Shown piece after piece: positions 27,795-39,700 of a stretch of 64,000 nucleotides of DNA. The DNA lies in assembly GCA_013397845.1 (NCBI GenBank), contig VZTG01006781.1, forward strand, positions 627,592 to 691,591, in the 5' to 3' direction. The position numbers and the translations under genes were made by a program. The stretch is from Melanocharis versteri (lineage: Eukaryota > Chordata > Aves > Passeriformes > Melanocharitidae). The notes beneath the pieces are model-generated. The model did not search any database, had not been told where the DNA came from, and worked only from the letters and a program-made list of their open reading frames with translations. Within the stretch, counting starts at the first letter, position 1, and the number at the start of each line of letters is the position of its first letter.

Positions 27795-30700
27795 TCGTCC
27801 AGGAGATTATTCAGCTGCAATTTTTTCAGCTGCAAGTGTTGCAACCTTTTCTCCTCTTAGAATCCTGGCTATGTAGGTGATAAGTCAATTTGACCTCCTT
27901 TGTATTTCTTTCAATCCTGAACAGTATCAAGAAGGATATTTTAATTTCCTCCAGTGCATTCCACCTGGCACTTCTCCTGGGCTGTGATTTATTGCTTATT
28001 GTTGTGTCTATATTTAATACACGCCAATAGTCAGCCACTACAGGAAGAAGGGCTCCCACCCCTCCAACACTCCCTGCTTACTTTTTTGTTGTGCTGTGGC
28101 TTCGTGACTGGCCTCCTCGAAAAGCTCTGGTTTCAGCAGGTTTTATAATGTAATTGTTTCGGTGGGGCGGCTCGGAAGCTTGGAGGTGATGGAGAGAATT
28201 TGTGCCTCCCAGGCAGGAATACCACATTGTTTGTTGTAGGCTCTGCCTTCTGTTATCAGGAAACTTTTCAGCCTTTTACACCCTGGGGGCTGATGTGGGT
28301 TTGTGATTGCTGATACAGAGCTCTTGCCTTCAACGTGCCTTCCCCCTCCTCCCTGGAACAGACAATCACACATCGAGAGAAAATTGACCCTAGCATTGAT
28401 CCTGACCAGCGATCTTTGCTGCTCTGCTGCTTTAAAACTTCGGGGCTTGGTACCGAGGCTCAGAATTGGGGTAGAGGGAAAAACAGCAGCAAACGGAAGA
28501 GATGGAAAGGGATAAGGATTTCTGCCATCTCCTTTACTGTTTGTTTATTGACACGGCACCAATTTAATCTCTTAAATGGTGACCAGTAACTCAGCCCCGT
28601 GTCTTGATGTAGTGGGTGTCTGAGCAATGTTTTGTGTGTGCCCACTGACCTGTGTCAGTCTGTCTTTTCAGAACAGGCCCATCTAGCAACAGGGCAATGG
28701 GAAGACATCTGTAATGTCAGCTGCCCAAATTTACAAGCTGGACTTGGCTGCAGGGACCTTGTATTGTGTGTGTGTGTGTTCCTGGTGTTTGTCTTTCCTG
28801 CTCTCTTGAGTGCTGCCTTTCCCCGCTCACTGGAGACTCCTAGGAAGATGTCCAACATGAGCAAAACCTACAAGCCCTTTGAACATGCAGAATGTTTTGA
28901 AGGTTGCTTTGCTGGGTGGTAGTTTGGCTGTACTTGCTGCTGAATTTTGCATGGCTTTGAAATCTTTGTAACTTCCCTGCAATTTTCAAATGAGCTTCGA
29001 TTTTTTTACCTCAAGTTGCCCCCAGGCTTTGGTGAGGAGTATTTGAGAACCAGTACTGCAGCCTTATCACTGACACCACTGTATCTTTAGAATGTGCCTG
29101 AACAAAATCCCAAATCTGAATTTCAGAGAGCCAAGGACCTCAGATCTGGAGCATTACTTTCAGGTAGGATGTATCTGTAAGGCATAGTTTAGTAATTTTT
29201 TTCAAGGACTGGGGTGCAGTTATTCATTTTTAGAATTGCAATCAGACAGATAGGAAAATGAAGCTGGTTGTTACAGGGAATACTTTATGATCTCTTTGTG
29301 TTGACCCTTTGCAGCATCAGAACCATGGGCCTCTGAGCAGACGGAAACCCTGAGGCAGGCCAAGGATTTTGATTGCACATTTAAATGAGGAAAAGAAAAT
29401 GTTTGGGAATAAGATCAGATGGTGTCTTGAATACCCACCCTTTCTCCTGTCCCTGTCCTGAGCAGTTTATTTTAATGCAGTTTATCTTGATATTCGTTCC
29501 TTTCTCTTCCTCCTTTCATATTTTTTTTCTGCATAAAACTTGCAGTTAAAATGGTGCAAGTTGCAATTTTAGATGTACAGCGTGGTTCTGGGGATAGTTT
29601 GGCTTGCCTGTGTTCTCCGTGCTGTGCTGTGGGCATCTCTCAGGTTGTGTCAGTGCCACCTCAGGTTACCTTCATGCCAGTGTGGATCCTCCTGCTTCCA
29701 GAGCCAGGTCCTCTTGCAAAAAGCTATGACATGCTCTTACCTGAACTCTTGACTGCTTTTTTGACCCAATTGCAGGGAATTTGCTGTTGAGTGATGGTGA
29801 GTTTTTGCCCTCGTGCTTGGCCTAAATTCTGCCGCGCATCCCCTCCAGCCATGGTACTTAATGCAAAGCTGACAGAAATGACTCAGCTGACAAGGACTCT
29901 GATTTGCTGACTTAATATCTGTGAGAGAAGCACAGCTCAACTCTAAATAGCTCTGGGCCAGTGATCAGACAACTAAGTACATATAGGTGAGTAGCTCCTG
30001 AAATGGCTCCAGGGAGTTTTTGGAAGAAAAGGGTCAGCAGCTGCACTAAAGAAGCAGAGAGTTTTCTGCCCTCTTTGTCTCTCTCGGAAGTGGAACTGTA
30101 GCTCCAAGCACGATCACTGTACCATGTCCACCTTTAAGGGGGTTGAGATATCACATGGAGGATTGCTTTGGAGTTTAATGTTATGTTCTTTTTTTTTTAC
30201 TCCTTATATGATGCAAAATCCTCTGTAACAAAGGAGTGAAGCACTTGAATGTAGGATTGTAAAACCTGAATTACAGGATTACCATATTTCAGGAGCGAAA
30301 CTATTGGAGAATTTGTTTGGAGAAATAATATAGGAAGTCTGGGAAGAGATCTAGAAATTTCCCTGTTTGGGGGAAGGATTTAATTGAATATGGGCTAGAA
30401 GTCCTCTGACTTCTTCATCAGAATGTTGATAGTCCCTTGAAGGACCAACAATGAACTATGGTTGGGTAAAAAGAAAAATGTTTTAAAAAGTGGGGGGGAA
30501 CAACAGAGACATTGTTGTTCAGTGGAGCCCAGCATCCAGCAGATCACTGAGGTGACACTGATGGCCAGATTGTTCATCAAAGATCTTGAAAATCCAACAC
30601 CTTTTTCTGAGCTGAGACTGTTGAAAATCTGGCCCAGATTTTGTTTTGAAGATCTTCTCCCTGAGAGTTGAAAAAAATATTCAGCACATTGAATATCCGT

Positions 30701-33700
30701 TTAAAAATAGAGGCAAAAGGAAAGGTAACAGACTACAGAAATGTTGTGATAAAGCTTAATCATTAATTTCCATCTGTTCTGGCTGATATGGCCTCTCCAC
30801 AATTAAGGGAATTAGCTAATTATTGTATCACCAATAATGCTGAAAAGCTTTGGAAGACTTCATAGGCAGAAAGGAGAGTGCTCAGCCCAATGTTTTGTCA
30901 TCCACAGTATCCAATAATACATCAGAATAAATCACGAAACATCTGGTTTGACATTCTGGTTGCATTTAAGAAAACAGCGAGACTCCCACTGACAGAGAAT
31001 GAAGACATCAAACAGAACCATGATCACTAAAGCTCTTCGAAAGAATGAAGTTAGTAGATGAAATGGATCTGTGTTCTTTAAATAGAAGTACAAAATTATA
31101 CCATTTTCTGTATCCTGACAACACATTTGCGTCTGCTGTAGCAGGCAATTACTCCCATTTTCTTTAATGTAGCTGTTTATATATGTAAAGTTAAGTGCAT
31201 CCATACTGTTTGCAAGATATGGACCTTTAAGGTTTGAAGGGATGGTAAGGTCTAAGGAACGTGGCTTTTAGAATAGCAGTCGAAGAGTTTCACTTGAATG
31301 GTCTGGGAAAGGGACGTGTCTGAAATTGGAAATAAAAAGCAGGGAAGGGTAAGCAGTGAGGTAGTGAGCTGGGGCATGTTTCCTGTAAGATGCCAGAGAG
31401 ATTGGTTTTCAGTTTCATCTTATTTGACATTATCTTTAATGGCATGGAAGAAAGAAAATAGCATACTTTGTAGATGGCATTTAAGTATGAAGGAATCACA
31501 AATAACAGTGAGGAGAGAAATGCAGAGCGGTGCCAGCAGGGAAACCAGCAAGAGGCTGAGTTTGAGGGATAAGCCTGCGCTGAGATTTCTGGTGCGTGTG
31601 TCGCTGAGGAAGAGAGAGGACACAAAATAGGAAGCGGCTCTGCTCCCAAGCAGATGAGTTATTACAGTTTTTCTCATTTCTACTAAATGCTTAAACCAAT
31701 GACATGTTTTATATTAATTTTAAGCAGCCTGTACACTTTTAGGCTCCCACTTTTAGTTCTGAAGTCTGGAAATGACCCTGAGTGAGCAGAAGGGGAATTT
31801 AGCAGTAGCTGGAGTCCAGAGTTATACAATTGCTGAAACAGATGAAGGTCACTTCAGAAAAAGCCAAACAAAATCAGCTGATTTCAGGGCTCACTTCCTT
31901 TTGTCTCCTTACTATCATGACTAGGTTGCCAATTCGTTTTGGGTTTGCCAGGAGGAAGGACGTAGGTTGAACATGCCAGGGCTTTTGTTTGCTCCCTATT
32001 TTTAAAGCATCGTGCCAACATGACTTAGGAACAGTTTAGTGTATGGATCCTTTTACCTCTAGGAGGTTGGCTTTAGGCCAGCTCAGATCAATGCTGTCTA
32101 AAAGTCATTACCATCTGATGCCTGCTAGGTGGGCTGTGTGAAATGACTTTCAACACAGCAGCAACTGACAGGAAAGCGTGTAGTTTTCTTGGAATATGTT
32201 ATGTTAGGATGACATCGATGCTATTGTTATACAAACAAGATTAATAACTAAAGCTACCAGCAAGCCCCAGGGCAGATATCCATTGCATCTGTCAATTCTT
32301 GCCATTTGCTACTATTATGTCATAAGATTTGTATTCTAGGCAATGGTCACATTCAGTAACGTGGCTCCTGATGAAAGGGTCTGCAGTCTTACTGCTGCTA
32401 TGGCTGGTTTTCTTCATGTCTCAAGCTTCAGGCAGAATTTGCAGGGTAAAACACAAGTGTGTCCAATGTTAATACTGAATTTATGTATTGCTACAGGTGC
32501 ATCATTAACTTTTTATCAGGAGATGTGCTGTTTTACCTGTTTGGGGAAGAGGAAGTATCTGGAGCCAGAACAAATTTGGTTTTGCTGGTTCAAGTTTAAA
32601 ATTTAAGTACATATAAATACATAAAATATGTATGGGTTATAGAAAAATGTAATATTGTACAGTCTGGTATTTTCTATTGAAATACCCAAGTATTGTAGAA
32701 CTATGGAGACACTCCAGTCTGCAAGAGGAAAAGCTGGATTTTAAGAATATCCATTTACTTAAGTGATGTTCTCTTGTTAAAAAGAGGAGTGGACATTGTT
32801 TGATGGTGTTGTTATAATTACATGGGGAAGAAGCACTGGAGAATATGTAGCAGGACCATTTTGTCCCTTATACAGTGTTAAAATAGCCCTGCATTAGAAG
32901 GGAGATGTGTTTGATCCTCAGGCTGTAATGGATGGTCTAATATTTATTTGCCTTTTCCAACATACATTAATCTACAAAGGCTCTATCTAGTTGAATCTGC
33001 ATCTTGTTGAGCAGAAAATAATTACCCAGAGCTTAACAAAATCCGACTTTCACAAAGGAGCTGCTTGAATATGGATTACTTTGTGCAGCCTAGGTGACAA
33101 CTGTAGGCTATTTTCAGGTTTCTTTATCATCGTTCACACTGCTTTCTAAGTTTTCTGCCTTTGCAATTTTCTTTCCCATCCTAAGTTCCCATTTTAGTGT
33201 AACTTGTGTTCTTAAACCATCAGCATCTTGCAGAGGCTACATAAAGCACCTGTCTGTGTCTCCTGCAGTGGATTTGCTCTTGCCTAAGCCACCCTTTGCC
33301 TGTCTCCACCTACACCACCAAACTACAGCAATTTGCCATGCTCACACAGAAGTCTCAGATCTGCAGCCACAGAGCAGAAGCACAGGAGCAGAGCAGTCTT
33401 AATCTGACAGCTGCCTCCAGACACTGACTGACACAGGGCAGAGACAGGGAGTAACACTTGAGTGCACTGATTTGCCCCAGCTGCCTTTCCAAAAGGATGC
33501 CTGGTCCCCTCTGCCTCTTCCCATATGGCAGCCCTGGGGAGCATGTTTTCTTAAGGCTCAAAAGCCTGCCGAGGCTTGGAAACAGTGGTGCTTCGCAACC
33601 CAGACAAACATGCCCCACTTTCAGGAATTCCTTCTGGCTATTCCTTTCATTTGGACTTTAATAGTATCTGAGTTTCCTTGTGGATGAATGATCCTGTCAC

Positions 33701-36700
33701 TGGTAGTCAGAGACCTTCTGTACTTTTGTTTTTATTAGAGGTCAGTTTTGTTTGGCACAGTGACAAGAGTTTCTAAAAGTGTTTGTGAAGGAACACTTTT
33801 TTTTTTTACTAATCTGTTTTACTGATGTAAACATAAATCCAGATTTAATCAGAGATGGCATTAATCTTCATATTTGAATAAATGGAATGTTGTTTTATTT
33901 CACAGCTTTAAAAATAAAAATAAATTCCTATCCAATAAAGAAGTCACTGTTGCTAGAAGATGATGGAATGGGATGTCAGAAAGTAAGAAATTGAATAGTT
34001 GTGTAGCTTGTGCGAGGCCATAATCTATAAACCTCAATCGATTAAAGTGATATTGAAAATGGTAGGCCAGAAGGTGAACCCAAGCAAGCCCAGGTCCCTG
34101 ATGTGGAAAAGAAAATGAGATGAAACTGCCTATGAAAATCCTCTGTCTGTACACTGCTTTTTTTTTAATAAGTAACATGTGTTTGACTCATAAATGGACT
34201 TCAGTTTTGGAGGTTGTTTTACACCATGGCTTTAATTTATGCATTCAAAACAAATCATGTGCAGAGCAGCAATCACTGATGCTAAGCATGTGTGGGTGAT
34301 AAATGACACATGTACACTTCAGCTTCTCTGCCTCTGCATCCAATATCACATGCCAAAATACCAAACCTTGTCTGTCTAGATTAACATCAACTGTACCCTT
34401 CACTGTGGTGGTACCTGTGAGCTGTGGTATGCTCTTCCCAAGCAGGGCCCTGCTCCACAAATAGCCCTGTGAATTCCTTGTGAAGCGTGTGGCTACTGGT
34501 CTTGAGAAAAGGGCAGTAACTGCTGGCGTGGAATATGTTATCTTCACCAGCTGAGAAATGAAGCTGCTACTTGACCAGCATCTGACTAAAGCAGCTCAGT
34601 TCCACTTGGCTTCTCTTCTCAGGGGGAAAGATAATGGATTTGTACAGATCACTAACTCATTTCTGCAGTTTGAATTTTTAAAGGTATCAAAATTAGAGGG
34701 ATTGTTTGAAGGTCTGGGGCTTTTTTCCCTCTTTCTAATCTTATTTTCTTAAACCACGAGCATCCTTTTGATTCTCGTTCTTCTCTTTTCATGCCATCTG
34801 GCTTTAGGGAAGACAGAGGTCTGCTCTTCCTTGCACAGGCTATTGAGGTTGTCAGTAATTATGATTTGGTTGGCTGGAAGCTAATATGGTTATTTGTTTA
34901 GTTCATCCCCTCTGCACGTTGCTAGCAGTGGGACAGTAAGCTAACCTTGTCAGGAAATGCCTGTCTGCCAAACACAGCCTCATGCTTACAACTAACACAG
35001 CTAAAACCCCTTTATTGCTTGCAAAAGGCTGTTCCATCGCAGGTAACCATTCCAAGGGTGCAACAAACCAGTGTGGAATTGGAATTCTGAGGTCTTACCC
35101 CCAAAAGAGCGAGGGGCACTCCTGTGCTGCCCATGCTCCTGAGATGCTGAGCATGGATGAGGATTGCTCAGGGCCTTGCAGGATCAGGGTTATAAATGTT
35201 TGCACTGCACCAGTGGATGTGCCTCTGATGGACTGACTGGTGATGCCCATGGGGTCTAAAGGACCAGGTACAGAGACAGTTCTTGTGTCTCCCGGGACAC
35301 AAGAACGGGACCTTAACTGCAGGTTCCAAAATCATGAGCGAAAATGCAGAATTGTGTCCTGGTGCAGTGACGGAGTTTTGTGAGCAAACACAGTTTGGGA
35401 AGGAACTTCTCAGTTTTTGGGTCTAGAGCCCTGCCTCTGCACATCATCATGTCCTGTCATTCCATTCCTATTTGCTTTTAGTCATAAAAAAAGGAGTGAT
35501 AAAAAGTTAAATGAAAGAGAGGAAATGAAAACTGGGAGAGTAAGCACAACCTGGCAGATGAAAGGAGCAGAGTTCTTCATTGTGAATATTTCGAATGAGT
35601 TTTGTGATTCTTGGTACAAAATGGCATTTTTATGTGTCTTCTGTCTGGTAGTAAGAATGGGAAGAGGCTATAGTAATTCTTTCTTTCCTTTGGTCTGTCA
35701 AAGCCTAACCTCTTGGGTCTGGTTCCATTGATTTGATGATTCATTTATTATACAGTCTAAAGTTTTAACTCTCAGGGAAAAATGACCAAAAGATGAGGTT
35801 ATCTAGACCCAGAGCAAATTAAAGTGGGAATGAAAAACTTTTGAAATACAGATGTTTAAGCTTTAATGAAGATTCTGAAAGAAGATGTCATTCAGGACAT
35901 TATAAAAAAGGGATCTTGGGCAGCATCAGCATACTGGAAGCAGAAGCCTTTTTACAGCACGTACCATTAGTGAAGGCTCAGCGCACCAGGTGTCAAAGAC
36001 CATATAAAAATTCTTTTGAGTCGTAGGTGAGAGTTTCCATTGACTTCCGTGGGCTGTGGATAGTGGCCCTCTTGCAGTCTTGATCCTTTGTGTTATCCCA
36101 GATCACTGCTGTAGAAATGATTACAACAGCCATCAACAGGGAGGCTTACAGCTCCCAAACAGCAGGCAGCAGGTGAGCTCTTATGAGCAAGATCTTATTT
36201 TCATGCAAATGACCTTAGTAAGTGAGAATGAGGAACTGGAGAAAAAAAAACACCTTGAATAGGAGACACAAATGGAATTGTTTTTCAATTGAACATTGCA
36301 GTGTATGCCTTTATGCTTCACACAAGACATTTATTGTGAGGCAGTGAATTAAAATGAATCACTATTGATAGTAATGCCCTATCAAAATAAATCCAACCTC
36401 TTAGATATCTGTCAAGAGGTTCCATGTCCTCACTGAATGTGAGGTTACTAGATGGCCAGAGGGAAACTGAGGAAATGGGCCATGTGGTATCCTCGTCATC
36501 ATCTTACTTTCACAAGCACCCCACTTTGTAGGAGTTCATTAACTAAGTCATTAGCAGTAAGAGAGTCAGTGTTAACCTGCTATGCTCAGGTAGTCTTCTG
36601 GGATAATGGGTTCCCCCTACCCCTGGGAATTGTGGTGGGCAACAACAGCATCGTGTCTCATTAGCTCCTGGAGGCATTCCCAGCCTGCTACTGAGGAGAC

Positions 36701-39700
36701 TTAAGTGAAATGTTCCCTCTATGTACGATTTAAAATCTGGGCAACTGAGCCAGTGGCAGAAGTCCCATTGTCTTTGAAACATTGGAATTTCATTGTTGTA
36801 TGTAAACTCCTCTGGATCTTATTTCACAGTATTTACATACTGCCCTGCAAGACTGCAGGCCCTGTGGCCTCTGTGAGATTTTTCAGCAGTATCATAATAC
36901 AAAATGGTATTTACATGTAAAGATTTCAATTTATTTTGTGTTCTGAGCACAGGGAAGTGCTGTGACATCTTTGCATTTTCCACACCATGATGCCTGATCT
37001 ACTTAGAATGACAGTGTACTTCTGAAGCATTTTGATTTGGGTATGCATGTGTGCTTGCATATATTTGTCTTTTGGTATATGTTTGCTGATGTGGTTTTAT
37101 CTTTTAATGACATAAATAGAGATATATATATTCTAAAGATACTGTAAGGATATAAATTAGGGTGGCTTTTGAAGTGTTCACTGGAAGTATTTGCCAGAAA
37201 TGTCATTTTCTTGCGTTACGTACATTGTAATGCCTTTCCTGCTTAAAAAAGGGAAAAAATGGAGCAAATTTTGTGTTAGTAAATACATTCCTCCTCACCC
37301 CTAAGTGTATTGCTGTCAGCTGATATAATAGGTTTCTCACCAGAGTTGAGGCAGATAAGTGTGCTCTGAGTCCTGAAGGGAGGCAGACAGCATAGCTATT
37401 TTGTTTTTAGATTTCAAATGGTTTTGAGGGCCTGCCATGAGATGAGAAGTCCCAGGCTGTGATGGTTGTTAAATTACAGAGTGCGTGTTTTGACAGCCCA
37501 GCAGAGCCCGGGCTGGGTAGGAACTCATTACACCCCAGATGCAGAGCGCGGGGCTGGCTGCAGCTCCCAGCCAACGAGTGCCATGCCAGGTGTTTCGCAG
37601 GGCCCATCACACTAGCCTGCCGTGCCAGGCGTTTTACAGAGCCTGTCACCACGACCTGCCGTGCCAGGCATTTCCCAGAGCCCATCACCACGGCCTGCCG
37701 TGCCAGGCGTTCCCCAGAGCCCATCACCACGGCCTGCCGTGCCAGGCGTTTCCCAGAGCCCATCACCACAGCTTGCTGTGCCAGGCGTTTCCCAGAGCCC
37801 ATCACCACAGCCTGCCATGCCAGGTGTTTCCCAGAGCCCATCACACTAGCCTGCCGTGCCGGGCGTTCCCCAGAGCCCATCACCATGGCCTGCCATGCCA
37901 GGCGTTTCCCAGAGCCCGTCACCACAGCCTGCCATGCCAGGCGTTTCGGAGAGCCCATCACCACGGCCTGCCGTGCCAGGCGTTTCCCAGAGCCCATCTC
38001 CACGGCCTGCCGTGCCGGGCGTTTCCCAGAGCCCATCACCATGGCCTGCCGTGCCAGGTGTTTCCCAGAGCCTGTCACCATGGCCTGCTGTGCCAGGCGT
38101 TTTCCAGAGCCCATCACCATGGCCTGCCGTGCCAGGCGTTCCCCAGAGCCCATCACCATGGCCTGCCGTGCCAGGCGTTCCCCTGAGCCCATCTCCACAG
38201 CCTGCCATGCCAGGTGTTTCCCAGAGCCCATCACACTAGCCTGCCGTGCCGGGCGTTCCCCAGAGCCCATCACCATGGCCTGCCATGCCAGGCGTTTCCC
38301 AGAGCCCGTCACCACAGCCTGCCATGCCAGGCGTTTCGGAGAGCCCATCACCACGGCCTGCCGTGCCAGGCGTTTCCCAGAGCCCATCTCCACGGCCTGC
38401 CGTGCCGGGCGTTTCCCAGAGCCCATTGCCATGGCCTGCCATGCCAGGCATTTTGCAGAGCCCATCACGCTGGCGGCTCTGCAGCTCGGTTGCTGCTGGC
38501 CCGTCAGCCGCGGGTCACGGCAGCGGCAGGGGAGCGCGGGCCGGGATTCAGGGAGCGCACAGTGAGGGATCCGGAGCTGCCGCTCCCGGCCAAGAGCAGC
38601 ACATTAGCTCCATGACATACATTATGATGGTGCCAGCAAAGTGGTCAGGGCCTCACTGGGGTATGCTGCAGCCTGCGGAGTGGCTGAGGGCTGCAGCACA
38701 GAACATATGGAGATTATTTCCTGAATTTATGCAGCACATGTTTTCCTATAAATTAAATTCAGAGAAAATGTGTATCATAATAGGGTGATGCTCGCAACAG
38801 CCTTCCCTGTTATGAATTACAATGACCTCTCTCAGCTTGCTGGGTTCCCGGTGAAATGGCTTCATGCAATTGGAAACAATAGTGTATGTGGTGTCAGGGT
38901 CTGAAAGCCTGACCAAAAAGCTCTCTGATGAAAAGCAAGGCCTTTTTTTTTTCTTTCCCCCTCCTCCACTGCTTCTCTTTTTCTTCCTTTTAGAAACTGC
39001 CCAGTTTCCTCCTCAGGTGCCAAGTTGTAAGGAGTGTGGGCAGATGCCCCAGGGTCTGCTCTGTATTGAACTGGGTGCTGCCCTGGCTGAGGGGCTGCTG
39101 GACAGCAAAGGCAGCTCTGGATGTGGCAGCAGCCCTGCTTTGTGGGTGAGGGTGGTGCGGGTTGCCAAAACAGCAGGACAGGGCTCCTAAGCCAAAGTAA
39201 CGAGCAAAGCAGCACGCGTCCCTTCTGTGTCCTTGGACTGAGGATCCCAAGTCATTTTCTGGGTAAATATTTGATGGTCTGTTGCCTGGGGCTGGGGCAA
39301 AACCATCTTTGCCTTTTCCTTGGGTGTGCTGAAGGAGCTAAAGGAAAAATACAGTAGAGACAGCCATTGTAACTACCTTCCTAAAGCATGAAAAAGAAGT
39401 TACCTTCTTTACAACTCTGTGTGTAAAATCTTTAGCAGAAGAAATGTAGGAGCGGAGCAAACTGGAAACTCATAATTAAAATATAAATGTGTCTGTGTAT
39501 AGATATATATAAAGCAATGGGTACCAGACATCAAAACAGTCTGGGGTTTGCTTTGGGACAAATCACTGTGGAGTCAGTACAGACTAATAGAGTGTTCTCA
39601 GCTGTGTGTGAGGGACTTGCTTTTTCATTTGCAGCTGATTACAGGCTAATAGGATTTCAAAGATTTCTGGGAGGGAACAGTTCACATCTCATTGCATTTG

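Noticed and set aside
27587..27844. 85-residue minus-strand ORF rich in KKER
   Set aside because: Translation of the (TTTC)n microsatellite.
28335..28589. 84-residue ORF in the long intron, considered as an alternative exon
   Set aside because: No acceptor or donor pair gives the required phase 2 to phase 2 insertion with recognisable protein, and no known SEMA5B exon falls here.
35279..35306. Intrinsic transcription terminator
   Set aside because: A hairpin without a T tract in vertebrate intronic DNA; the bacterial terminator model does not apply.
37583..38470. CRISPR-like array of regular repeats
   Set aside because: The repeats are head to tail with no unique spacers, and the DNA is vertebrate.
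37407..38565. 353-residue minus-strand and 368-residue plus-strand ORFs
   Set aside because: Both are products of a 39-base tandem repeat whose period is a multiple of three; several frames on both strands are open at once, there is no known domain, and the region is intronic.
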